Shown here: positions 1-9,803 of the stretch, one piece after another | Layout: every line of letters starts with the position of its first letter | Position numbering within the stretch: the first letter of the stretch is position 1 | Assembly (NCBI GenBank): GCA_046349775.1 | Contig: JAXMBS010000004.1 | Coordinates: 62,001 to 126,000 of the forward strand | DNA: 64,000 nucleotides | Direction: 5' to 3' | DNA from: JAEUIG01 sp046349775 | GTDB taxonomy: Bacteria; Planctomycetota; Planctomycetia; Planctomycetales; Planctomycetaceae | Made by a program: the position numbers and the translations under genes | Notes under the pieces: generated by a model | The model's input: the letters and a program-made list of their open reading frames with translations, nothing else | What the model was told of the DNA's origin: nothing | Database searches by the model: none

Positions 1-1532
1 TTGATGCGGGCGGCGCGGTGGGCCTGGGCTTCATCCGGGGCGTAGACGACCTGGATGTGGTTGGACTGGTGGCGGGCCATCATCTGGTCGCGGGTGACTC
101 CGTCGAAGACGGCGTGCATGATGGGCCACTGGGGGGTGGTTTCTTTCCAGCGGCGGTCGGTTTCTTCTTTCGGCAGGCTGACGATTTTGGCCGTGCCGAT
201 GTCGGCGTGGAGTTTTCCGCCGGCGACGAAGACGCGGCTCCAGACGATGTGGCCGGGCTTGCTGATGCCCTTGAGCGTGCCGCCGCCGAGGCGGAAGTAC
301 ATCGGGGGCTGACGCTCGCTGCTGGCGCCTTTCCAGCCGTCGATGAAGTGGGCCGGCGGTGCCGCGCCGCTGATCAGCAGGACCCAGACGTAGTCGTTTC
401 CAAAGGCCTGGCCCCAGCGGAGGTCGTGGAGCGTGTTCTCGGGGGCGAAGCCGAGCTGGCGCCAGAGCTTGTAGGTGACGAGGCCGTCGAGGCCGGCGCA
501 CTCGTCGACTTCGTTGAAGTGCGGGAGAGCTTCGCCGGCGTAGAGGGTGCGTTTGCCGTCAGCGCTTTTGACTGGCGGGCGGTCGACGTTGTTGAGCGTG
601 CCTTCGGGGAGGTCGCTGGCGGGGGCGAGGTCCTGGAGGCCCTGCTGGTACTGGATGCCGATCGCGTCGCAGCCGAACGTGTCGGCGATGCGGACGGCGG
701 CGATGTACATCTTGCACTGTTCGAGGACCTGCGGCTCGGTCAGCTCGGTGGCCTCGTCTTTGCCGTAGCGGAACTGGAGGCCTTTGTCCTGGTACCACTT
801 GTAGACGGCCTGGGCGTCGGCGTCGGAGACTTCGCGCATGGCGGCGAAGAGGGCGGACTGCGAGAGGCGCTCCTTGAAGCAGCCGGTGGCGTGGAACAGG
901 TCGTCGGGGATGATGGCGTTGAACATCCCCATGCAGCCTTCGTCGAAGACGCCGAGGATGGCCTTGTTCTTGCGGAACTCGCTGGCGAATTCGCGGCCGA
1001 GGCGGTTGTCCTCGGCGGGGATTTTGAGGCGGTCCAGGTCGCGGACGTGGGACGTGTCGTGCGTGACTTTGCCGGTGGCGAGCCATTCCTTGAGGCCGGC
1101 TTTGAAAAAGTCGTCGGTGAAGTCTTCGCTCCAGAGCGAGGAGTAGCAGACGCCCTGCTTGGTGAGCGAGGCGTTGAGATTGAGCAGGCCGACAAGGCCG
1201 GGCCACTGTCCGCTCCAGTTGGCGACGGTGAGGATCGGTCCGCGATGGGTGGAGAGGCCGGCGAGGACGTGGTGCGAGTACTGCCAGACGGCTTCGGCGA
1301 CGATCAGCGGGGCGTCGGGGGGGATGTCGCGGAAGACTTCGATGCCCTTGCGCTGGGAGTCGATGAAGCCGTGCTTCTTGGATTCGTCATAGCGGTGGGC
1401 GCGTTTGAGCTGACGGTCTTCAGCGGCGAGGGCCTTGGCGATGGCGGTTTCCATGCCGGCCTGGGCGGCCCAGCAGACCTGATTGGCGGAGAGACGGAGG
1501 TCGCCGCTGGCGACGAGGTAGATGGGGGTCAT
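1..1532 (-). CDS. L-fucose/L-arabinose isomerase family protein (3' end cut by window edge)
   Basis: An uninterrupted minus-strand frame starts at ATG 1532 (MTPIYLVASGDLRLSANQVC) and runs off the left edge without a stop, giving at least 510 residues. The overall pattern, a Rossmann-like N-terminus, the central VFDEGCMGMFNA stretch with a likely acidic metal ligand, GCDAIGIQYQQGL, and a His/Asn-rich C-terminal part (RHQSNHIQVVYAP), fits the FucI/AraA-like aldose-ketose isomerases (COG2407), which interconvert aldoses such as L-fucose or L-arabinose and their ketoses with a divalent metal. A ribulokinase lies upstream on the same strand, so arabinose or fucose catabolism is the likely role. 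Which sugar is used cannot be read from the sequence. A long open frame on the opposite strand is only the antisense shadow. Confidence 0.72.
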   Translation of the reverse strand, partial: MTPIYLVASGDLRLSANQVCWAAQAGMETAIAKALAAEDRQLKRAHRYDESKKHGFIDSQRKGIEVFRDIPPDAPLIVAEAVWQYSHHVLAGLSTHRGPILTVANWSGQWPGLVGLLNLNASLTKQGVCYSSLWSEDFTDDFFKAGLKEWLATGKVTHDTSHVRDLDRLKIPAEDNRLGREFASEFRKNKAILGVFDEGCMGMFNAIIPDDLFHATGCFKERLSQSALFAAMREVSDADAQAVYKWYQDKGLQFRYGKDEATELTEPQVLEQCKMYIAAVRIADTFGCDAIGIQYQQGLQDLAPASDLPEGTLNNVDRPPVKSADGKRTLYAGEALPHFNEVDECAGLDGLVTYKLWRQLGFAPENTLHDLRWGQAFGNDYVWVLLISGAAPPAHFIDGWKGASSERQPPMYFRLGGGTLKGISKPGHIVWSRVFVAGGKLHADIGTAKIVSLPKEETDRRWKETTPQWPIMHAVFDGVTRDQMMARHQSNHIQVVYAPDEAQAHRAARI

Positions 1533-1555
1533 GGGTTGTCGGTTTTCGGTTGTCG

Positions 1556-1625
1556 GTGAAAGGAAGGGACGCAGATGGCGCAGAGTTAAGAGATTTACGC
1601 AGAGAAGGGTTGGACCACAACGGGA
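1556..1625. repeat. dispersed intergenic repeats (ACGCAGAT and ACAACGG families)
   Basis: The gap contains GACGCAGATGGCGCAGAG followed by GAGATTTACGCAGAGAAGG, and then CCACAACGGGACGACGGGCA. The same word-like motifs recur in other gene gaps of the window (2125-2165, 3775-3812, 16991-17055, 20086-20210, 26524-26560). No gene is seen here. Confidence 0.7.
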
Positions 1626-1696
1626 CGACGGGCACGACGAAAGTTGCGTGATTTGATGGACGGTCGACAGCTTTATGGGGCAACACCGTCGGCAGT

Positions 1697-2101
1697 TTAT
1701 TCGCTTGGCAGGTTTTCTTCTGTTGGATCGACTTGGAAGCGCATGCCTTTCGGCGGTTGTCTTGATCGACGCAGCATCTCATTGAATGGCAACTGGGGCG
1801 GAGACAGTGGTGCGTTGAAGCCAATGAATCCGTGCGGCCGAGCTGGCATCATTACAGGCGGATTGACGGACCACCACAAGTCGCTGAGTGCATGTGCGCC
1901 GGGCAGATCCGACTCGCAAAACCGAAGGAGCGGCTTGAATACTGGACGCGTGGCTTCTGCGGTTGAGTTGCTGATGTAGTTGTCGAGCGCCAGTCGCGAA
2001 ATCATCATCCAGGACGCGGCGTACCACGCCGGCAGCAGCACGATCGCTAAAGATATCCAGAGGATCCGCCTGACTATCCGTCGCTTGCGTGTCGTGGTCA
2101 T
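1697..2101 (-). CDS. small membrane-anchored hypothetical protein
   Basis: A 134-residue protein starts at ATG 2101. Residues about 10-32 (RRILWISLAIVLLPAWYAAS) form one hydrophobic segment after a basic N-terminus (MTTTRKRRIVRR), so it is probably a type II membrane-anchored or exported protein. The rest is polar and proline-rich with no domain I recognise. It lies between the ribulokinase and the isomerase on the same strand, and copies of the ACGCAGAT repeat flank it on both sides, so it may not be co-transcribed with them. The amino-acid composition looks like a real protein. The function is unknown. Confidence 0.6.
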   Translation of the reverse strand: MTTTRKRRIVRRILWISLAIVLLPAWYAASWMMISRLALDNYISNSTAEATRPVFKPLLRFCESDLPGAHALSDLWWSVNPPVMMPARPHGFIGFNAPLSPPQLPFNEMLRRSRQPPKGMRFQVDPTEENLPSE

Positions 2102-2121
2102 GGCCAGAGAACCCCCGGCTC

Positions 2122-2168
2122 ATTTTTCTGCGTAAATCTCTTAAATCTGCGTGATCTGCGTGCCGTTC
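2122..2168. repeat. ACGCAGATTTAAGAGATTTACGCAG-type dispersed repeat
   Basis: CTGCGTAAATCTCTTAAATC is followed by TGCGTGATCTGCGTGCCGTTC. On the minus strand this is the same word family as at 1566-1600 and 3775-3812. It sits between the stop of the ribulokinase and the start of the small membrane protein. Confidence 0.65.
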
Positions 2169-2193
2169 TTTTCGTCCTCGCTAGCGCTTCGGG

Positions 2194-3760
2194 CTAGTGG
2201 CCGAGGATGCGGGTCAGGGCGCGGTAGTCGGCATAGATGGTGGTGTAGGTGCGGGCGGCGGTGGTGTTGGGGGTGATGGTGCGGGCATTGCCGGGGGGGG
2301 CCATGGCGATGATGGCGGCGTTGGCGTCGGGGAAAGCGCCGGCGGCGAGGGCGCCGAGGATGGCGGCGCCGACGGCGGGGCCCTGTTCGGTTTCGGGGAC
2401 GAGGATGGTTTCGCCGAGGACGTCGGCGCAGATCTGGAGGAACAGCGGACTGTGATGCGGGAGGCCGCCGGTGGCGACGAACTTGCGGACGGGGACGCCG
2501 CCTTCCTTGAGGGTGTCGACGATCCAGCGGAGGCCGCAGGCGCTGGCTTCGAGGACGGCGCGGAAGACGTGCGCGGGTCCGTGGTTCATGGTGAGGCCGG
2601 TGAAGGCGCCGGTGAGGGCGCCGTCCATGAGCGGGGTGCGGCAGCCGTTGAACCAGTCGAGGCAGCGGACGCCGTCGGAGCCGGGGGGAGTTTCGCTGCT
2701 TCCTCGGAGAGCTTGGCGAAGTCGGCGTTGAGGAGTTTACGGACCCATTCGAAGGCGTCGCCGACGGCGGACTGGCCGGTCTCGTAGCCGTAGTAGCCGG
2801 GGACGATGCCGTCCTGCACGACGCCGGCCACGCCGGGGACGAGCTTGCCGACTGCAGAGTTGAGCATGTGGCAACTGCTGGTGCCCATGACCATGACGAG
2901 GGTGTCGGGCTCGGCGGCGCCGACGCCGGGGACGCCGGAGTGGGCGTCGATGATGGCGGCGCTGACGGGGGTGCCTTCGCGGAGGCCGAGCTTGTCGGCG
3001 AGTGTGCGGCAGAGGACGCCGGCCTTTTCACCCGGGGCGAGGAACTTGCCGGGCATTTTCGGCGACGACGTTGTCGGCTTCGGAGTTGAAGAACTGGAAG
3101 AAGTCGCGCGAGGGGAAGCCGTCTTCGCGGCTCCACATGCCTTTGTAGCCGGCCTGGCAGGTGGAGCGGGGGAGGTTATCGGCCGAGCCGCCGACGAGCT
3201 GCCAGACGAACCAGTCGCCCCAGCTTCGACCAGACTTCGGTGGCGTCGTAGACGTTAGGGGCGCCGTCGAGGGTTTCGAGCATCTTCGGGAAGAACCATT
3301 CCAGGCCGATGATGCCGCCGTAGCGAGCGAGCCAGGGTTCTTTGCGTTCGCGGGCGAGGCTGTTGATGCGCTCGGTCTGGTCTTTCGCGCCGTGGTGCTT
3401 CCAGAGCTTGGGCCAGGCGAACTTTTCGCGGGCCCAGTTGGGGTCGCTGCAGAGGGCGCGGCCGTCGGCGAAGGCGGGGAGCATCGTGCAGCTGGTGATC
3501 GACGCCGATGCCGATGACGTCGGCCGCCGTGGCGTTCCGCGCTGAGGCGTCGCCGTGGCTGGGCGGCGAGTCGATCCAGTCGTGCGGATGCTGAAGGGCG
3601 AAGTCGGGGGAGCTTTTCGTTCGTGCCGGGGAGGCGGTCGAGGATCTGGCCGTGTTCGTACTTGGCGACGGAGACGCCGCGCTCGCGGCCGGTGAGATCG
3701 ACGAGGAGGGCGCGGACGCTCGATGCCGAAGTCGAGACCGAGCGAGAGTTGTGTGGGCAT
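2194..3760 (-). pseudogene. araB: ribulokinase (FGGY carbohydrate kinase), frameshifted
   Basis: Pieces of one protein read in successive minus-strand frames. MPTQLSLGLDFG at 3760 is the N-terminal ATP-binding start. Then come SCTMLPAFADGRALCSDP and WAREKFAWPKLWKHHGAKDQ (3176-3530), the GTSSCHMLNS core (2586-3056), and VATGGLPHHSPLFLQICADV with QGPAVGAAILGALAAGAF (2194-2628). These are the signatures of AraB-type ribulokinase, which phosphorylates L-ribulose after the isomerase step. The total span of about 520 codons is close to the family length of about 550. The frame changes at least three times: near 3500-3740, near 3060-3200, and at the G6 run near 2685. The 2194-2628 segment has no internal stop. 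Sequencing indels seem more likely than a dead gene because the residues within each piece are well conserved. Confidence 0.75.
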
Positions 3761-3771
3761 GCTGGTCGAAC

Positions 3772-3814
3772 GAGAGGACGCAGATGGCGCGGGCCGAGAT
3801 TTACGCAGATGTGA
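3772..3814. repeat. ACGCAGAT-family dispersed repeat
   Basis: GACGCAGATGGCGCGGGCCG followed by AGATTTACGCAGATG lies immediately upstream of the ribulokinase start codon. It belongs to the same word family as at 1566 and 2125. Confidence 0.6.
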
Positions 3815-3916
3815 AATGTCCGCGTGGAGTCGATTCAGTACAGTGCGAACGAGAGATGGGGAGTCGTTGTTATTGGACTGATTCGTAGTGCGTGCTGCAA
3901 CGAAGGCGATTGCAGG

Positions 3917-3963
3917 AGCCGCCGGCTTTAAGCCGGCGGTGCGGCGGGGTTAAACCCCGCCGC
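3917..3963. repeat. two adjacent palindromes (GCCGGCTTTAAGCCGGC and GGGGTTAAACCCC cores)
   Basis: GCCGCCGGCTTTAAGCCGGC (3919-3940) is followed directly by a second near-perfect palindrome (3941-3963) with core GCGGGGTTAAACCCCGC. A third relative lies at 15952-15977 (CGGGGTTCAACCCCG). The elements could fold as two strong hairpins in RNA between the divergently oriented ribulokinase and VOC genes. Confidence 0.75.
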
Positions 3964-3983
3964 TCGCTGAACGGACTGGTGCG

Positions 3984-4396
3984 ATGCGATTTCAGCAGCT
4001 GAAGCCGATGTTGCGGACGTGGGATCTGGCGGGGTCGGTCGCGTTTTATTGCGAGGTGCTGGGGTTCATGCGCGTGGCGCGGAATGATGAGTGGGGGTGA
4101 GCCACGATGCGGCGAGGCAGCAGGGTCGTACTGTCGGGACCGAACAGGCATGAGGGGACACGGCGGCGTTTTCAGGGGTCGCTGTACATCACGTGCGATG
4201 ATGTGGTCGCGGTGTGGGGGGCGGTCAGCGGGCGGGCGAAGGAATTGCTATCCGATCAGAAAGCTTTGAGTACGGGATGCGGGAGTTCGGGATTTATGAC
4301 AACAACAGGTATCTGCTGCAGTTCGGGGCCGTGATTGCGGAAGTGGGTGAAGGAAGCGGGAGCCACCGGGGCGCAGCGATCACCGAGAAGGTCTGA
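3984..4396 (+). pseudogene. VOC (glyoxalase/bleomycin-resistance fold) protein, frameshifted
   Basis: ATG 3984 opens MRFQQLKPMLRTWDLAGSVA followed by FYCEVLGF, the typical first beta-alpha-beta module of a VOC protein. An in-frame TGA at 4098 follows NDEWG, where Trp would be expected. The frame resumes with VVLSGPN and GSLYITCDDVVAVW. It shifts near 4250 to the C-terminal module EYGMREFGIYDNNRYLLQFG, which carries the usual metal-ligand Glu/Gln-type end of the fold. The reconstructed length of about 135 residues matches the family. It is not possible to tell which reaction, if any, it performs. The stop and the shift could be sequencing errors. Confidence 0.6.
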
Positions 4397-4632
4397 ACGC
4401 AGGAACGGCAGACACTCTCCCGTTTCAGCAGACTGAATTCGGGCCGCGTGTGAACGCCAATTCCGGCAGCACCGCTACCGGCCGTGGTATGATGTGGGTA
4501 TAGCGCCGAGCAGTTCCATAGCTCGTCTGCGGGACCTCCCACTCGCCTACGCGAGGCAGAGGAGCACGAAACCATGCGTCATTTGCGCTGACCGATGATT
4601 CTCGCGATTGCAGCACCGACACTGGCTTATGC

Positions 4633-4896
4633 TTGCGTATCGGCAGCAGTGCCGCTGCGATTGATGAAGAGCAACGAATGTCGGCATTTGAGGCAGCCGC
4701 CCGGACGATCGCAGCCGGACCAGCTCAAAAGCTATTCGACGTGCTGCCCAAATCGTCGCATGTGGGAACGCTTACCAGCACGAAGTATTCCGGCAACGCC
4801 CAGTGCGTCGAGATGGTCACCTTCGACGCCCGGTATTTACTGCCTCTCTACTTCGTGACATCGATGACAGGTAATGAAGTGCATGAGGGCAAATAG
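4633..4896 (+). CDS. short hypothetical protein, possibly part of a longer broken gene
   Basis: An 87-residue frame (MRIGSSAAAIDEEQRMSAFE start) has a balanced composition unlike an antisense shadow. After its stop, the neighbouring frame at 4874-5143 also reads plausibly (LCDLLKDQYLADFYEIITGR), so both may be fragments of one frameshifted gene of about 160 residues. An upstream frame from 4595 has a hydrophobic start (ILAIAAPTLAYACVSAAVPL) that could be the missing signal sequence. I recognise no domain, and the coding status is uncertain. Confidence 0.3.
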   Translation: MRIGSSAAAIDEEQRMSAFEAAARTIAAGPAQKLFDVLPKSSHVGTLTSTKYSGNAQCVEMVTFDARYLLPLYFVTSMTGNEVHEGK

Positions 4897-5220
4897 TCGG
4901 AAGTCCGCCTGTACCGACGAGCCTGCTCCAGTGACGTACACAGCGCAGACGGAAAGCGGGAAGAAGCAGAGGTGCGAACAACCGACGGCAAGTCAGTTGT
5001 GCGATCTTCTCAAAGATCAGTACTTGGCCGACTTCTACGAAATCATCACGGGCCGCGCCCGGCGGTCTCGATATTCAGCACAAAGCTCATTCATCTGGAT
5101 GCCTTATGAACGAAGCCTGAGTCGGCCGATCTGGCCGGATTAGTCGACATAACAAATGCGGGAGCTCGGACCTGCGGAGGTTGATACCCTCGCTGGCATT
5201 CGAGCTAGTAGATGTTACGG

Positions 5221-6842
5221 ATGGCAGCGACTGTGCTTCAGATCGAAGCGGAACGACAGGCAAAAGCGCAGAGCTGGTGATGGGGTGCCTACCGGCTGAG
5301 CAGATCGGCTGGGGCAGTTTACGGCCTGCTAAGGTGGCGGTGGAGATTGCGGAGGGTGCGCGGCACCGGTACGAGTGAGCAGCGGGTGCGGTTTGGGGAT
5401 CCGGCGATCGGGACAGGGAGTTTCTTTTCGGCGGCGATGAAGGTGTTTGGCCGGAGGCGGATGGCGAGTGCGTGCGGGGTGGAGCTGGATCCGATGTTCA
5501 CCGCCGCGGAGACGGCGATCACTGGTCGGCGGCCGGGCTGGAGGTGGTGACGGGGATTTCCGCGCGGGTCGTGGCGAATGGGGTGTGTCCGGCGGCGCTT
5601 GGATGTGGTGCTGGCGAATCCGCCGTATGTGCGCTTATCCACCATCACTGTCGCAGGAGGAGAAACAGCGGTTACAACGGCTGGTGGAGGGAGTTGACCG
5701 GCGTGCGGATCAACGGGCTGGCAGGGCTCTATGTGTGTACTTCCTGCTGCTGGCGACGGCGTGAAGGATGGCGGAGGAGGGGGTGGCGGCGTGGCTTCCG
5801 ATCCCGTCAGGTTCATGGACGTGAACTATGGGGGCGGCAGCACGAAGGAGTTTCACAGCGACTCGCGTGACGCTGATCCGTGTGCACCGGTTTGAAGCGG
5901 AGGATGTGCAGTTCGGGGACGCGGCAATTGTCATCGGTCGTCGTGCTGTTTCGGAAGTCGCGGCCGGCGGCGCGACAGGTGGTGGAGTTCACGCGCGGAG
6001 GGCGTTGAAGCCGCAAGCGCGGGAGCGGGTGGGGATTGAGGAGTTGCGGCGGACACGGCGAAGTGGACGGCGCATCCTCGTCAGACAGTACTGGGTCGCG
6101 CGGGGTCGAGAGTTTGATGACGTTGTGTTGGCGGACCTGTTTCGCATTCGGCGCGGCATTGCGACCGGGTGTCAGAAGTATTTTGTGCTGGAGCGGGAGC
6201 GGGCCTGGATGCTCGGGCTGCCGGAGGAGTATCTGCGGCCGATGCTGCCGAGTCCGCGGATGCTGAAGGCGACGGTCATCGAGCGGGCGACGACGGTTAT
6301 CCGCTGCTCGACCCGCAACTGTGCGTCATTGACTGCGACCTGGCGGAAGAAGGCCGTTGCGGCGGTATCCGGCGGCAATGGGAATATCACGAGCCGGAAT
6401 GAAACGGGAGTGCATAAGTCGTATCTGGCGGCACCACGGCGGCCATGCCCCGCCGGTATCGGCAGGAGCAGCGGGAGCCGGCGCCGTTTCTGTGCACGTA
6501 CATGGGTCGCGGGGCGGAGGAGCGGCGGCCGTTCCGGTTGTGTGGAACCGCTCGCGGGCGACGGCGTCCGAAATCTGTATCTGCTGATGACGCCGGTCGG
6601 CGCTCTGCAGGCGATGCTGGAACGACATCCGGAGCGCGCCGCTGACGTGCACGCACTGCTGAATGCGATTACGGGTGATGAACTGCGCGCGGCTGGTCGG
6701 GTTTATGGCGGCGGGCTGCATAAGATTGAACCGCGGGAACTGGCGCGACTTTCAGCGTCGAGATTCGTTGAGACGTGGAAGGAGTTGAACCACGGAATAC
6801 ACGGAAGCAACGGAAGAAAAAGGGGTACCGCTAATAAACGCT
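5221..6842 (+). pseudogene. Eco57I-type N6-adenine DNA methyltransferase, multiply frameshifted
   Basis: The pieces, in order, are as follows. MAATVLQIEAERQAKAQ at 5221 is followed by PAKVAVEIAEGARHRYE. The SAM-binding motif I region is VRFGDPAIGTGSFFSAAM (5391-5440). The catalytic motif is DVVLANPPYVR (about 5611-5640). Next come EFMDVNYG-like remnants, VTLIRVHRFEAEDVQFGD (5870), LADLFRIRRGIATGCQKYFV (6130) and MLGLPEEYLRPMLPSPRMLK (6210). The C-terminal part is LYLLMTPVGALQAMLERHPE (6580 on) to LARLSASRFVETW. D-P-A-x-G-T-G and N-P-P-Y identify an N6-adenine methylase of the restriction-modification type. At least five frame changes separate the pieces. No endonuclease partner is visible nearby. 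The last 20 residues are encoded by the dispersed repeat at 6788. Confidence 0.7.
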
Positions 6843-6966
6843 AATTAACGCTGATTTGGCCGACATGCGACGTCTCACTCGGCTTCGGAAGAATGTCATT
6901 AGCGTCGATTAGCGTTTATCAGCGGTCTGCTTTTTCTGTTCCGTGATTTCCGTGTATTCCGTGGTT
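6788..6966. repeat. large imperfect inverted repeat (ACCACGGAATACACGGAA / CGCTAATAAACGCTAAT families)
   Basis: The left arm (6788-6855) contains AACCACGGAATACACGGAAG and then CCGCTAATAAACGCTAATTA. The right arm (6898-6966) is its imperfect reverse complement, ending CCGTGTATTCCGTGGTT and containing TTAGCGTTTATCAGCGGT. About 42 bases separate the arms. Each arm is itself built from short quasi-repeats. It lies between the end of the methyltransferase and the start of dsbD. It may act as a transcription end or an RNA-processing site, but nothing in the sequence proves this. Confidence 0.8.
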
Positions 6967-7079
6967 CTCCTCGTAGTGCAAGCGGTCTCGATCCGGTTGG
7001 TTCGCTCGCATACAATCGGAGGCTCTGCGAGTCCGGTTTTTGTGCCCTCATTGATCGATTTCCGGTCGAGGTTGTGGCT

Positions 7080-9539
7080 ATGCTCCGTGCGCGGTGCCAA
7101 TCGGCGGTCCCTGTGCTGTTCGTCGGCCTGTGCTGGTCTGGCCGGTGGCGGCCGATGCCCAGTTGGATGGCCTCAGCAAGTTCAAGCTGGGGGGGGGGGG
7201 GGAGGCGGCGGGGCAGGAGGCCGACAGTCACTGCGCTGACGCCAACGGAGGCGAAGCCGGGCGAAGAAGTGACGCTGGCGATTCGCGTCGAGCTGCCGGA
7301 GGGGAGCAGCACGTATTCACAGGATCCGTCGTTTGAGAAAACCGACGGTCATCACCGTGTCCGAGTCGCCGGGACTGGAGCCGCTGGGGGAGGGTTTCAC
7401 GCCGGACCGCGCGGAGAGAAAGTACGACACGGAATTCAAGAAGGAACTGGAGGAGAAGTAGACTGTCACCTGGTCGCGGAAGTTCCGGCTTGGCGAGCGA
7501 AGCCGGAGGCGGTGTATGTGCGCGGGCAGTTGAGTCACCTGGTGTGCGATGAGACTTGCCGGCCGTACAAGGATGAGATTGCCGTCAGCCTGACGGGCGG
7601 GCCGGTGCCGCCGCCGAGGCCGGCGGGTGCTGACACGACGGCTCCCGCGGCACCTCCGGCGAATGCGCTGGCCGGCGCGATGACGACGGCGACGGTGAAG
7701 TATGAGGAAGTGAAGGTCCCCACGTCGAAAGTTGCCGGGCAGACGGTGGAGGACCCGGTCACGCTGACGTTTCGACTGGAGCCGCAGCAGGCGAAGCCTG
7801 GCGAGGATGTCACGCTGACGATCGAGATGGCGATCGGCGAGGGGTGGCACTCGTTCAGTCTGAAAAAGAAGCCCAAGGTCGGCACTCAGACCGTCATCAC
7901 GCTGGACACACTGCATCACCTGGAGGTGCAGCGTGAATTCACGGAATCGCCCGATCCGCAACTTTATGAGGGGACGGAATACGTTCACTTTGACCGCGTG
8001 ACGTGGACCCGCAAACTGCGGGTGACAGAAGAAGGCGGTTACGGTGTGGCGGGGTCGCTGAAGTATGCGATCTGCGACAAGAGCCTGTGCAAGCCGCCGA
8101 AGAAGGTGGCGTATTCGCTGGGCGTGGTTGCAGCAGCGCCGGGGGGAGCGCCGGTCGCCTCAGCGGCGAGCGCGACTCCGACGCAGAATGCGACGACGGG
8201 GGCAGCACAGTCCGCCGGTCAGTCGGTCGAGATCGCACCGTTCGAGCTGGCGGAAGATGCGCCGTCCGAGAGTCTGCTGATGAATCTGTTGTTTGCGTTT
8301 CTAGGCGGCCTGCTGCTGAACGTCATGCCGTGCGTGCTGCCGGTGATCGCGATCAAGGTGTTGAGTTTTGTGCAGCAGGCGGGGGAGAGCCGGAGCCGGA
8401 TCCTGGCACTGAACGGGGCTTACACGGGCGGCGTGGTGCTGGTGTTTCTCTCGCTGGCGGGGCTGGCGGTGGTGCTGGGGCAGGGATGGGGCGGGCTGTT
8501 CCAGAACGAGCACTTCAGTTTGTTCATGGCGGCGTTTGTGTTTGCGATGGGGCTGAGTCTGCTCAGGGTATTCGAGATTCCGGTGCCCGGGATGGTCGGG
8601 TCGGCAAGCGGGTGGCGCGCCATCGGGAAGGGACTGTTTGGCGCGTTTGCAACGGGAATCTTTGCGACGCTGCTGGCGACTCCTGCACGGGGCCGTTCAT
8701 GGGGACGACGCTGGCGTGGTCGGTGAAACAGTCGGCCGGGGTCGTATTTCTGATCTGGGGCGTGATGGGCTTCGGGATGGCGTCGCCGTACCTGCTGCTC
8801 GGTGCGTTTCCGCAGCTTGTGAACTGGCTGCCGCGGCCGGGGATGTGGATGGTGCGGTTCAAGGAGTTCGCTGGATTCGTCCTGATGGGGGCGGTGATCT
8901 GGCTGATCAGTTCGCTGCATGCCAATCTGCTGAAGGATTCCAACGCTGGTGATTCTCGTCGGGATCGCACTCGGATTGTGGATGGTGGGCAACCTGTACG
9001 ACACGGCGTCCACGGTCGGGCACAAGTAGCGTCGTGCGTTAGCCTGGTCGGCCCTCGTGGTCGGATTCGGCTGGAAGCTGCAGTACCGCAGCACATATCG
9101 AATGGGAGAAGACGTTCTCGACAGCGCTGGTTGGCTTGCGCGCCTTGAAGCCGGTCTGATCGGCTTTACGGCGGACTGGTGTTTCAACTGCAAGACGAAT
9201 GAAGCCGTGGCAGCGGATCGTCCGGAAGCAGCCGAGTTTCTGCGGCAGCATGGGATTACTGCCATTCTGGCGGATTACACGGATGAATCTCCGGAGATCG
9301 CGCGCTGGCTGGAACTCTCCCGCACAGAGGGGGTGCCGCTGACTCTGATCTTCCCTAAGGGGCGATCAAATCGCGCGATCCCGCTGCGCGGGGTCTACAC
9401 GCAATCGCAGTTGCTGGAGGCGTTGCGGGATGCGGTTGGTGGCGATCGTGCCGCGCAGCCAGTGGAAGTATCAACGGGTTCCACGACGGGTACGCCGGCG
9501 ACGATTGCCAGTCCGGCAGGCGGGGCAATGGCGAAGTGA
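7080..9539 (+). pseudogene. dsbD: thiol:disulfide interchange protein DsbD, frameshifted
   Basis: ATG 7080 begins a signal-like N-terminus (QSAVPVLFVGL). The periplasmic alpha domain follows, with LPEGSSTYSQDPSFEK, VCDETCRPYKDEIAVSL and YAICDKSLCKPPKKVAYSLG, which provide the paired cysteines. Next is the membrane domain with FLGGLLLNVMPCVLPVIAIK and its redox Cys, continuing after a shift near 8690 as GPFMGTTLAWSVKQSAGVVF. The C-terminal thioredoxin domain has GFTADWCFNCKTNEA. DsbD carries electrons from cytoplasmic thioredoxin across the inner membrane to periplasmic reductases. Frame changes fall at the G14 run 7189-7202, between about 7340 and 7480, near 8690 and near 8940. An in-frame TAG sits at 9028, just before the gamma domain. 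The order and length of about 800 residues fit one full gene, so the breaks may be sequencing errors. Confidence 0.8.
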
Positions 9540-9667
9540 CGGGGTACGCGTTGAGCGCTTCGGAAGGCTTGGGGCTGCAGCCACGAAGCGCATCGGCAGG
9601 TCAAACGGGGGTACCTTCGCTGCGTCCAGTCCGTTGCGGTCCGTGTGCATCGAGCGCACTATGGTTT

Positions 9668-9747
9668 GCTGCACCCCTCACCCCGAGCCTCTCCCCCGAA
9701 CGGCGTTTTGCGTGAATTCATCGCGTTTCGCGGGTGAGAGGGGGAAG
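9668..9747. repeat. CCCCTCACCCCGAGCCTCTCCC element with distal GGGTGAGAGGGGG
   Basis: CACCCCTCACCCCGAGCCTC at the left and CGGGTGAGAGGGGGAAG at the right are imperfect reverse complements about 45 bases apart. The gap between dsbD and the EamA gene (9540-9803) holds only this element and a short quasi-repeat; no gene is seen. Confidence 0.5.
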
Positions 9748-9803
9748 TTTCCGCCCGGCGGATGTTTTTCTCGGTCGAGCGCAGACGCATCTTCGATGCG
9801 TCG

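Noticed and set aside
18..1559. Plus-strand open frame of 513 codons
   Set aside because: It is exactly antisense to the isomerase, with Val/Gly/Asp/Ala-rich composition typical of the complement of a GC-rich gene.
2141..3136. Minus-strand open frame of 331 codons
   Set aside because: Pro/Ser/Arg-rich shadow frame; the ribulokinase motifs read in the other frames.
3917..3963. Attachment site or insertion-sequence ends
   Set aside because: The palindromes have no transposase nearby and no target duplication.
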